Positions 1 through 9,513 of a DNA stretch of 64,000 nt are shown here, in pieces. A program made the position numbers and the translations under genes. Location: positions 9,920,001 to 9,984,000 of the forward strand of contig JBHGNT010000018.1 of the NCBI GenBank assembly GCA_043228905.1, read 5' to 3'. The DNA is from Azolla caroliniana (Eukaryota; Polypodiophyta). Under the pieces are notes generated by a model. That model did no database searches. It was given only the letters and a program-made list of their open reading frames with translations, and was not told where the DNA came from. Within the stretch, counting starts at the first letter, position 1, and the number at the start of each line of letters is the position of its first letter.

Positions 1-691
1 GTGCCTCTGGTCCTGCTCTTGCCGGTCGCCTCCACAGCGTGCCAACCCACCACGTCCATGGGGCCGATCTCTCTTCGTATACAGCATCCGTTCATCCGAT
101 TGAGTGTTCCTTGACCCACTCGCGTGGTTTTCTTCGACCATCAGCATCGATTGCAAGTTGAAGAAAGACGGTGGTTTCTCCCAGGTGCAGATCGTTGTCC
201 GAATTGGCCCGTACATTTGCGCTAGACCACCGAGGCAGATTTGTACCATCTCGTCTTCGTCAACCGTCACATTGATGAACCCGAGTGCGTCGCAAATCTC
301 CTTTATCTTGGTGGTGTAATCCGTAACGGACATGTCTCTTTGCCGGATGTTGTTCAGCTCTTGCCGGAGCTGCAACTTACGGCTTGTGGTCCTCGCGGTG
401 AAAATCTTCCTCATATTTCCCCAGGCCTCCTTTGGCGTCTTTGCATCCTTGATGTTGCCAAATCATCTGATCATGCACACAGGACACGAGGCAGTACAAT
501 ACTCGGCTCGTTCCTTGCTCCCATACCGGGAAGTCCTTGTGTGACGGCTCTAGTGCTACTTCATTTGTTCCTTCCACGAAGCTCCAATATCCATGCGCCA
601 ATAGGTACTGGTGCATTTTATATGACCATGACACGTAGTTGCTCCGGTCGAGTTCTCCGTTGGAAGTGAACTCATCATTCCTCTGTCCATA
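1..691 (-). pseudogene. gag: Copia C1 gag, frameshifted and cut by window start
   Basis: This is the N-terminal Gag capsid region that would assemble retrotransposon particles in the cytoplasm. The ATG at 691 opens MDRGMMSSLPTEN, matching the Gag start of Copia-1 at 6850. A one-base deletion within the first 15 codons shifts the frame. The frame resumes with the family motif SWSYKMHQYLLAHGYW and continues through the DFPVWEQ region, then shifts again near 377-400. Conserved sequence after that continues to base 1 in another frame, including the FFDLQSML region near 130-160. The start was chosen by homology to the other C1 copies. With at least two frameshifts it is not functional. Confidence 0.8.
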
Positions 692-772
692 TCTTCTCTC
701 TATCTATTGTTACCGGGTTCTAGGGTTCGTCTACGAAAGCAAGTGTCGGTTGCAGAGGTTCTCAACCCTCAT

Positions 773-784
773 GCTCTGATACCA
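773..784 (-). promoter_or_regulatory. Primer-binding site, initiator Met tRNA type
   Basis: On the minus strand this reads TGGTATCAGAGC, the usual Ty1/copia primer site complementary to the 3' end of initiator methionine tRNA. It follows the LTR directly with no spacer. Confidence 0.85.
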
Positions 785-1226
785 TGCGAATGTAAACGTG
801 CAGAAGCGTTAGACAAAACCGGCACAACCGGATAGCAACAGAAAAAAAGAGGTTTAATGGAGAAGCTTAATACACAGAGAGACAAAGAGAGCAGAACGTA
901 AAATTTTATTCAAAAAATAACTCTACAACTCTATACATATAACATGCTAAACAACACTATTTATACAAGTCCATAAAGGACTAATAGAAGTACTGACAGG
1001 TACTTCAATATTCCTACATGCGACTGACACTAATTATGAGACAATGATTACCTAGAAGTCTCGGCTACTACTAGGCTTCCGGTTCCCGCTCGAATCCGGC
1101 TCTCCAATCCGTCTCCCCGATCCGGCCGGTTGTTTCCGGATGCCGATCCGGCTCATCCTACTAGATGTCGATCCGGCTCAAGCTTCTTTAGTTGATCTAG
1201 ATCCGGTTGAGCTTGATCACTCAACA
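785..1226 (-). repeat. 5' LTR of the Copia C1 copy
   Basis: A 442-bp LTR that reads TGTTGAGTGATC...CATTCGCA on the minus strand, with TG/CA ends. A TATA-type box (TATAAATA on the minus strand, near 956-963) and an upstream palindrome GAAGTAC...GTACTTC (987-1006) mark the promoter. Length and layout match the 444-bp LTR of Copia-1. Confidence 0.85.
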
Positions 1227-2755
1227 GAATGTCATCTAGGAATGACATTATTATCTCTGGAATGCACTCTCATAGCACCTTGTTCATTACATTCATCATA
1301 TTTGCGACCGAGTTTGTCTCTCCTTCTGGTAGCGTGTACATCAAGACTAACCCTATCAGTGTTCACATTGTAGTGATATCTCAACTCTCCACGGCTAGTT
1401 GGATTTGGTCATACCCGGAGTATAGGTTTCCGATGGAATATATCGTGCGTTCGGCAAACACTTCCGCAAATTCATCCACTATCGGATTGACTCCGGAGTT
1501 CCGGATCGTGACCTTGTTCACCGGTTGTAAATCTTGAATGACTCGGAGTGACCCATTCTTCTTAGGAACCGTACACCATCGATTTGAGTACGGAGCGTTT
1601 GATGGCTCTAGAATCCCCATTACCACCTTTTCTTTGAGCAATTCAATGATTCTCGGAATATGTGCTCATGGCACCGGAATTGGCTTTAAGTTCCATGGCA
1701 CATGTTCAATCGTAAAGATCACCATCAGCTCCACTATCTTTGGATCAACACGCCTCTCTCTTTTGGTGTGAATGCGGATGTTTTTCCATGTTGCTCCAAC
1801 ATCTCATGGAATTGTTCCTCTTCATTCTTTAAGCGGAACCCACCTCCACCAATCCAAAGTTTCTTCCGGGTCTCATTCGTGAAGGCATGTCCGATATCCA
1901 CGGACTTCCGAACTGTCAGATCTCTCGAGACTTCTTTCCTCTTTTGTTCGGTATTGGCAGGTAGCGGTCCCATGGATAGTTTCACCTTCTTTCCTACGGT
2001 TTTATATTTTGTACATACCATTTCTTCTTCTTTGTGGATCCTATCCGACCCCATTTTCGCAATGATATCATACATCTCGACCGATTCCACTGGGACTACC
2101 CAGTCTACCTGACTATTCTCTTCCGCAAGCTCTTAAAGCCATTGAAACGTGCTCCCACAATCTCTTTGACTTCTTTTATGATTGATGCAGATCGTAACTC
2201 ATCTTGCACCATTCAGAATTCTTTCTTCATTACTCCGGTTACGGCCGTTTATGTAGATGCCCCATCCGGACCGATTCATACTTGTTTTGCTACGACAGTT
2301 TTGTTCCTGTGTGGGGTATTAGGGCTTCTCGAACTATCACTTCCCCACTCCGCAACAGTCCACTTTAAAAATCCATTTTTGATTGGGACAAGAGCTCTCT
2401 CTTGTTTCTTTTGTGATTCGATGTCATAGTTAGGAATTGGACGGCATTCTCTCCGCTTTGGCTCCGAATTCGTGCAAAAGCCGCTTCGCTATCGAGCACC
2501 TTTGTCTCCATCCATGAAGTCATGATAAAGGGTTGCCCAAGGATCACAGAATGTGAGACCTCATCTTGCACGAGGAAATTTTGGTCAATCTCCACATCTC
2601 CCATCTTCACTGTCACATCCAGACAAGCCGCAAATAGATCCTCCATGGCTAGTTTTTATAGGCAACTTCCCCTTCCAGTAGAACTCCTTGGACATCAAAT
2701 TAATCTTTGACCCGTGATCAATCAATGTTAGTACGAGCTCTTTGATGTTTCCGAT
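1227..2755 (-). pseudogene. pol: Gypsy-1 protease and reverse transcriptase (5' half)
   Basis: Pol region for polyprotein cleavage and reverse transcription. The retropepsin-like domain has DHGSKINLM in place of the usual D-S/T-G core (about 2690-2730) and ends with the family-typical ILGQPF near 2530. An acidic/basic connector follows (1734-2090). RT fingers read SNRWCTVPKKNGSLRVIQDL (about 1530-1590). The palm motif MSFLDDIL sits at 1227-1250, where the sequence is cut. In-frame stops and frame changes occur near 2360, 2110, 1680 and 1380. DHG for DSG is odd and may be a lineage trait or decay. Confidence 0.75.
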
Positions 2756-4382
2756 TCAGACCAGAGTCTCCGTAGTTGCACGTGCCCAGTGCGGCCTTGT
2801 GTAGTGGGAGTTCATAATTTCATACTCCACTTCCATGTCGTTCATTAGAATGGTATTCCCATTCACCCGTGGAACATTTTCCTCCGTAGTTTGTGTCTTT
2901 CTTTTTACAAGATCCATAAGAAGATCGTGAAACTCCATCTTCGCTATTCCAAGTAATTTGCGGAGAGAAAATTCCACCCGACTATCAAGGATTCTCTCTT
3001 TGAACACCTTCTTTAGGTCCGTCCGTTGTTCGATGGCCGAAACGAGTTTGAATGCCGCAATTATTTTTCTTTTCCCCTTCCCTTCGGAGTTCCAGCTCTC
3101 CAATGTCTTTGATGGCCCGGTCGCATCATCCGTGTGCCATGGTTTTTCATCTACATACACCTCATGCAATTGAAATTTTATCTATGGGGCACTCCCATCC
3201 CGTAGCTTCCCTGATGATGCCCTCCGCGGTGCTCCGGATTTCATCAAAGTTGGCTTTCTCCAAGATTTCTAGCACTTCAAGCCAAAAAGATGCCTTTGCT
3301 CTAGATGACTCCCCCACACATATTCCTGCGGTTGTCACATAATTGCTTTTTGCTGCTATCTCCTCCTCTAGGACCTTCTTCATGTTGCCTTTTCGGAAGT
3401 TCAACTGGAGTGGCTTCCGAGAGTCCATTGAATGAATCTGATTTCCCTCATAGTAGATAAGATCTCGTCGTAGCGCATCCTTGTGCTCATCGCAATCCTT
3501 CTGATCATGTTCAATTGTATCGCACCATATGCACCGACGATCCATATACTTGGAACTTGTGGGACGGTCTTCTGACTTCTTCACTATTGCGATTTTCATA
3601 TTCTCCATCTCCTTCAGCAACTGCTCCATCATGGTTGCATCAATTCCCTTCTCGGTTGGAGTCTTCCGAGCCCATGCTTGATGGTCTTCCAATCCGGATC
3701 TTGGTTTCAAAATTGGTTTTGAAACCCATTTTTCTTCATTAGCAAGCCATTGCCCCCTTTTTGTGTATCGTGCGATAATGTCTCGCACGTTCCCCCATGT
3801 ATTGGTGAAGCCACTCTCAGTAGTCGTGTCCTCTAGAAGCACTCCAAGGTCTTTCCGGTCCTAGACATCCACGGCTCGTAAGAACATGATCAGTTTGTCC
3901 GGTGCGAGGATAGCTTGATCTCTCACGGACAACCTCCCGAATCGACTTTCGAATGCCGAAAACATATCGAGCACCTTCAACCCCTTGGCTGGCGTTTCCA
4001 CCCAATCTTCGAATCCCCTCTGCGTTGCCTTGGAAGAGTCCTCAATAGCGAACATGGTCTTTAGCACTTCTTCAAACGCTTCCCACGTCGGATTTTGTTG
4101 TCATATCCCGTTGATACTCCCTTGAAGCCCATCCGTAGCCACCCGATTGAAGGATGTCAGTTGCAATATTGCCGATATTCTGCACCATAGCATCTCTGCC
4201 TTGTCATCCCGCAAATAACACGACAGATCCTTCCCGTTGAATTGCCCATTCCATTGCACGAGCCGCTCTACTACCACCGCAATCTCCGACATCGCGTGTT
4301 GTTCTTGTAACATCCGCTCGAACATTGTCATCATATTTTTAGCCTCTTGTTGATTTTCCATCTCCTTGCCACCCGTTTTCAT
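2756..4382 (-). pseudogene. gag: Gypsy-1 gag with CCHC zinc knuckle, broken
   Basis: The ATG at 4382 opens MKTGGKEMENQQEAKNMM, 16 bases inside the 5' LTR edge. A helical capsid-like region follows (VERLVQWNGQFNGKDLSCYL, then GFEDWVETPAKGLKVLDMFS), and then a zinc knuckle, CIWCDTIEHDQKDC, at about 3500-3540. That is a CX2CX4HX4C nucleic-acid-binding motif. A basic and acidic C-terminal part leads to SHYTRPHWARATTET at 2760. There are stops at about 4100 and 3860, and frame changes near 3820 and 3165. The order capsid-knuckle-protease is standard for Ty3/gypsy, so the assignment is firm although the protein is dead. Confidence 0.75.
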
Positions 4383-4397
4383 GTCAGGTTCACCAAA

Positions 4398-5066
4398 TGT
4401 GTCATGCCTTTTGGCGTCGGATCGTTGCGTGAGTCGGGTGGGAACCGCTGGGGTTTTGGACTAGGAGATTGGATAATTCAAGGCAAATAAGAATGTGAAT
4501 AGGTTGTAAGTAAAAAATATAAAAACCTCGTGAATCCCACGGGTATAGTGTATTAATCAACACTTAGATGAGAATATGAATTTAGATGAAAAGAAAGAAA
4601 TAAAAAACTAGTGAATTCCACAAGTATAGTTTATTAATCCCCCTTTCTAGAAAATATTCAACAACCAAATACATCTTTCTCTCCTCCTTATATAGTGATG
4701 GAAGAGTCTAAGTTTACCACATGCAAGCATCATGCCTTTTCTAACTTTAGTTTTCATGCACACTACATGTGCATGATTAGCTTTCTATCACATCTTTTCA
4801 TTTAACTCGAGTGTGTATGCATCAATAACTTTTCCTATCATGCTTATCTAGAATATTTATGTGGGATAAAGTTTAGTATAACTTTAAAATTTATAATATG
4901 CTAGTACAATGGTAAGGCTTAAAATCGTTAACATGGAGGTATAGGGTTCAAATCTAGCTAGCCCTATGCATGTAACATAATTATTGTAGTATTTTCTCCT
5001 ATTTCTTTATACTTAGTTAATCAAGTACTCCACACATATTTTACGTAGTGTACAAAGTACACCACG
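4398..5066 (-). repeat. 5' LTR of Gypsy-1
   Basis: About 669 bp with TG...CA ends. A TATA box (CTATATAAGG, minus strand, near 4690) marks the promoter. On the gag side the sequence TTTGGTGAACCTGAC is the likely primer-binding site. The outer end (TTTTACGTAGTGTACAAAG) and the TATGTGGGATAAA motif recur in the solo LTR at 12816-13974, which supports the limits. It also holds a local duplication: 4518-4563 resembles 4603-4645. A SINE-like insert lies at 4885-5035. Confidence 0.65.
4885..5035 (+). repeat. tRNA-derived SINE-like insert inside the Gypsy-1 LTR
   Basis: TAGTACAATGGTAAGGC (about 4902-4918) resembles a Pol III A box. GGGTTCAAATCT (4944-4955) fits the B box at tRNA-like spacing. The related solo LTR at 12816-13974 has no such block between the same flanking motifs, so this looks like an insertion of roughly 100-150 bp. 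Edges are approximate. Confidence 0.4.
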
Positions 5067-6333
5067 ACAATGCTGATTCGGACAAATTTGGATCCGGCAA
5101 GGCCGGACAGGGAAACCAGCAAAGCTCGCACTATGCAGAAGGATCAGAAGGATCCGGAACAGGGAAAACTGGAAAGGGGCCAACCTTTGTGATGAAGCAC
5201 AAGGCTAACTCGATGAAGAAGAATACTTTCAAATTGGAGGAAGTATGGTATGTTGATTCCTGGAGCGTCAAACCACATGACGAGCAACGAAGAGTGGTTC
5301 TCGTTTTAAGAGCAACCGGAACAACCGGGAATCATCGAAACTAGAAACAACAACCCTGACCCGATTGTGCATGTCGGAGAAGTCCCCTTAAGCCATGTTG
5401 GACAAAAGCAAAAGTGGATGAACGTACTTCACATTCCAATAATCACAAAGAACTTGGTGTCGATTGGACAATTCCTCGACCAAGGAATGCAGGTGCGGTT
5501 GACGCACCTTGGGTGCTTCATTGAGGAAGAAGGCCGGATAATTGCAAAAGGGTGTAGAGATGGGAGGATGTTCATCCTCGACACCAACAACGTCGGCACC
5601 ACCATGTTTGCCAAAGGATAGAAACTTGAATCAAACATCAATCTCTGGCACAAGCGAATAGGCCATGTCAACTACCGGAGGCTTTAACACCTGCAATCGA
5701 AACAAGTTGTTCTCAGCTTGCTGAAATTCAATGGTCAAAAGGCCTAAATATGTGAAGCTTGCCAACTCGGGAAGCAACATTGGCTTCTGTTCCCTACCGA
5801 ACGAAACCGGAGCCGTAAGAAGCTCGACTTAATCCATTTGGATGTATGGGGACCGACACAAAACGTTAGTCTTGGCAGGAGTCAGTATTTCGTCTCCTTC
5901 ATCGACGACTATAGCTAGCACACTTGGATATACCTCATTGAGAGGAAAAGTGAAGTCTTCGACTATTTCCGGAATCTACAAAGCCTAGTCGAGAGGGAAA
6001 TAGAAAGAAAGATCAAGTGCCTACGATCGGATGGCGGAAAAGAATACTTTTCCGACCAATTCAACAATTATCTACGGCAAAAAGGAATTCGGAGATAATT
6101 CAACTATTGATACACACCGGAACAAAATGGTGTGGCTGAGAGAAAGAACCGCTCGATTGTCGACGCGGCAAGGGCAATGCTGGAGGAGAAAAGCATGCCC
6201 AGGTTCTACTTGGTTGAGGCGGTCTGGATAGTTGTGTACATCCAAAACCGGATCAGAGATAAGGTGTCAGCACATGAGCTATATTTTGGGTGGAAGAAGA
6301 GTTTGAGAGACCTTCAGATATTAGGTAGCATAG
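5067..6333 (+). pseudogene. pol: Copia-B late gag, protease and integrase fragment
   Basis: Recognisable C1 Pol in several frames. The protease reads WYVDS and then loses the family sequence S-GASNHMT through a frame change (5248-5275). The region around 5400-5600 is well kept (QKWMNVLHIPIITKNLVSIG). The integrase HHCC zinc region starts near 5640 and the core continues to 6333. NGVAERKNRSIVDAARAML (about 6125-6185) carries the last catalytic Glu. Stops occur near 5344, 5621 and 5920. Reading ends inside the conserved motif LGSIAYVHV, where the Copia-1 LTR begins. It is dead; its value is as the target of Copia-1. Confidence 0.75.
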
Positions 6334-6777
6334 TGTTGAGAGACAAGCTCAACATCGGCCGGATCGGCTGAAGAAGCCGAGGACCGGATCGGTTGGGACC
6401 GATCGGTTAGGCCGAATGCGTAAACCGGTACGCAGACCGGTGCGTAGGTAGGGACGGATCGGTGCGTAAACCGGGAGGCCGTTAGGAAAGATATTCCGTG
6501 AGGAATATATTTGGGAGTTAGTGTAGGAGCTCTTAATGAGCATTGAAGTACTGTCAGTACTTCTAAGGACTTGTATAAAAGTGTTCATCGAACACACATA
6601 TGTATTGAGTGTGGTGAATAGAGATTTAGTACTGCTGTTGAATATAGTTCTTGTTTTTCCTCTCTCACTCTCTCTGTTTCTCCCGCGTATACTGCGTAAG
6701 CTCAAGCTCTCCATTAAACCTGAGTTTTCTTCCTTCTGTTCCGTCTTCATACTCGCTTCCGCACGTTACTTTTCACA
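6334..6777 (+). repeat. 5' LTR of Copia-1
   Basis: Starts TGTTGAGAGACAAGC and ends ACTTTTCACA. A TATA box (TATAAAA, 6574-6580) lies 11 bp after a perfect 9-bp palindrome, GAAGTACTG-T-CAGTACTTC (6545-6563). Transcription probably starts about 30 bp after the TATA box. Confidence 0.9.
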
Positions 6778-6793
6778 TGGTATCAAAGTGCGA
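6778..6793 (+). promoter_or_regulatory. Primer-binding site of Copia-1
   Basis: TGGTATCAAAGTGCGA directly follows the LTR. It matches the initiator-Met tRNA primer site TGGTATCAGAGC with a G-to-A change at base 9. Confidence 0.85.
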
Positions 6794-6849
6794 GGGTTGA
6801 GAACCTCTCTGCAGCCGACACAGCTTGACGAATAAGAACAAGAAGAACG

Positions 6850-9513
6850 ATGGATAGAGGCATGGCGAGCTCGCTTCCAACAGAGAAGCTCGACAGAACT
6901 AACTACGCGTCTTGGTCTTACAAGATGCACCAGTACTTGCTCCGGCACGGCTACTGGAGTTATGTCGAAGGAGCTAATGACGCAGCACCCGAATCGACAC
7001 ACAAAGACTTCCCGTCATGGGAGCAATCGGCGAGCAAGGTATTCTACTGCTTCGCGTCGTGTGTGGGCGAACAGCTATTGAGCTATGTTCGGGATGCAAA
7101 GACGCCGAAGGGTGCGTGGGAAAATCTGAAGAAGATTTTCTCCGCGAGCACCATAGCCAGGAAGCTTCAGCTCCGACAGGAGTTGAGCAACCTACGACAA
7201 CGCGACTTGTTGGTGGCGGACTATACCTCGAAAATCAAGGATATCTGCGACTCCCTCGCCTCCATAGAGGTGAACATCGAGGAGAGCGAGATGGTCCAGA
7301 TCTGTCTCGGAGGTTTGGCGTCGAAGTTCGGAGCGTTCCGAACGTCTGTGTGTACCCGAGAGAATACATCCTCCTTTTTCGACTTACAGTCAATGCTCCT
7401 GCTAGAGGAGAACCACGCAGGTGCGTCTACTAGCACGCACACCGACAGCAGAATGTTGTACACGGAGGAAGATAGGCCCCATGGACGTGGAGGACGAGGC
7501 GAATCGGCGCGCAATGGAGGTGGCTGATGAGATCAAGGAAGAAGGCACCGAAGTGATGCCAACAGCAACTCTGGACCCTCCGGAAACAGGGGGAGTCGAA
7601 GCGATGAGAACTGGCAAGGGAAGGCCATTGCGGACTGCTGTTACTGTGGCAAGAAAGGCCACAGGGAAAGTGAGTGCTGGAAGAAGCGCGCCGATTCGGA
7701 GAGAACCGGTTCCGGCAACGGCTCCAGACATACCGACAAGGGAAATCGACAGCGATCGCACTACGCCGAAGACTCCGGGAGAGCCGGAGAAGGGTCTGCC
7801 TTCGTGACGAGACACGAAGCAAACTCAATGAAACGGACCACCCCGAGATCGGACGAGGTGTGGTACGTAGACTCCGGCGTATCAAACCACATGACGAGCC
7901 ATAAGGAGTGGTTCTTGTACCTTGAAAAACCGATACAACCTGGAGTAGTCGCAACTGGAGACGACACTCCGCATCCGATCGCGAATGTCGGAGAAGTTTT
8001 CCTTAGCCATGTCGGGCAGAAAGGGAAACTCATGAACGTATTGCACGTTCCGACAATCACGAAGAACTTGGTCTCGGTCGGACAGATCAGCGACCAAGGG
8101 ATGGAGGTTCGGTTTACACACCTCGGGTGCTTCATTGAGGAAGAAGGCCGCGTGATTGCGCAAGGGCGCAGAGACGGGAGGATGTTCATCCTCGATTCCA
8201 CTGACGGCGGCACCGCAATGTTCGCGAAGGGACAAAAATCCGAGTCGGACATCGACTTGTGGCAAAAACGGATAGGCCACGTCAACTACCAGCGGCTACA
8301 AGACTTGCAATTGAAACAAGTGGTATTCGGATTGCCCAAATTGAGTGGCCGAAAGGCACAAATTTGTGGAGCCTGCTAGCTCGGGAAGCAACACCGACTT
8401 CCTTTCCCCAACAAGCGAAACCGGAGCCGGAACAAGCTCGACCTTATACACTCCGATGTATGGGGGCCGGCACAAAACGTTAGTCTTGGCGGGAGCCGAT
8501 ATTTCATCTCCTTCATCGACGACCACACGCGGCACACGTGGATCTACCTCATTGAGAGGAAGAACGAAGTCTTCGACTGTTTCTGGGACCTCAAAGGGTT
8601 CGTGGAAACGGAAACGGGACGAAAGATCAAGTGCCTCCGGTCGGATGGTGGGAAAGAGTACTTTTCTGGTCAATTCAACGGTTATCTACAACAAATGGGA
8701 ATTCGGCGCGAATTCAGTTGTAGATACACGCAGGAGCAGAACGGCATGGCCGAGAGGAAGAATCGGTCAATTGTGGAAGTAGCACGGGCAATGCTGGAGG
8801 AGAAGAGCTTGCCCAAGTTCTACTGGGCCGAGGCGGTAAGGACTGCGGTATACATCCAGAACCGGATCGGAGACAAAGTGTTGACGCACGAGCTATATTT
8901 CGGAACGAAGCCGAACTTGCGACACTTGAGGGTGTTCGGTAGCATTGCGTATGTGCATGTACCGAAGGAGAAAAGGAGGAAGCTGGACGCAAAGGCCGAG
9001 AAATGCATCTTGGTTGGTTACTCGGACGAGCAAAAGGGTTGTAAGTGTTATAACCCTCGCACCAAACAAGCGCGTGTTAGCCGCGACGTTGTGGTTGATG
9101 AGTCTGTGTCCTGGTACCAGCCCCCGACTCCGAACCCCGACTCCAATCCGAGTTCTGACGATGAGGTCAGCGAGGCCGAGATGCCTCCGGATGAGCCGGA
9201 ATTCGAGACCCGCGAAGAGAGTCCGATTTCACTCCGTTTAACTGGACCGATTGGACGACTGAGTCGGTACGATTAGTCCGATGAAGAGCCGGCGAGTAGT
9301 GGAGACTCGGCCATGCATTCCCCGCGAAGGAAGCCGAGGAGACGGCTTACGCACAAAGAGAAAGGGAAGAAGAAGGTGTTGGATTCTGGCACGGATAGGA
9401 ACGACTCAGACCGACGCGAGTCCGACTCCGAGGGAACCGGTGACGGGTCTTTAAAGGTGAAGTCCGCGTCGACCGAGAAGGCCTCGACATCGGCTAATGT
9501 GAGATTACGCTGA
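6850..9513 (+). pseudogene. gag-pol: Copia-1 gag, protease and integrase, nonsense-interrupted
   Basis: One frame from ATG 6850 to 9513 with few stops. Gag opens MDRGMASSLPTEKLDRTNYA, and a zinc knuckle CCYCGKKGHRESEC (CX2CX4HX4C) lies near 7633-7674. The protease reads WYVDSGVSNHMT (about 7861-7896), with the D-S-G triad kept. The integrase has an HHCC zinc finger near 8260-8380, then LIHSDVWGP, RSDGGKEYF and NGMAERKNR, which supply the catalytic D, D and E. In-frame stops are TGATGA at 7525-7530, TAG at 8377, TAG at 9274 and TGA at 9511. Each is one substitution from an expected sense codon (for example CAG to TAG, TGG to TGA). ATG 6850 was chosen as the first in-frame Met, about 70 bp after the primer site. 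Confidence 0.85.

Larger units (their letters stand above)
1..1226 (-). mobile_element. Copia LTR retrotransposon (family C1), 5' part only
   Basis: A minus-strand Ty1/copia element enters the window with its 5' LTR (785-1226), primer-binding site and gag. The rest lies beyond base 1. The C1 label covers copies in this window whose LTRs start TGTTGA and whose Gag starts MDRG or a close variant. Its 5' LTR abuts Gypsy-1 immediately after that element's FLDD motif, so it most likely inserted into Gypsy-1. The target duplication cannot be checked because the other end is outside the window. Confidence 0.85.
1227..5066 (-). mobile_element. Gypsy-1, Ty3/gypsy element, 3' truncated
   Basis: A minus-strand Ty3/gypsy element: 5' LTR 4398-5066, gag, a retropepsin-like domain and the start of reverse transcriptase. 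It stops at 1227, where a Copia LTR begins right after the RT motif FLDD. The rest of RT, RNase H, integrase and the 3' LTR are absent from the window. Its outer LTR edge abuts Copia-B coding sequence at 5067, so Gypsy-1 probably inserted into Copia-B. I could not assign it to a named gypsy clade. Confidence 0.8.
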
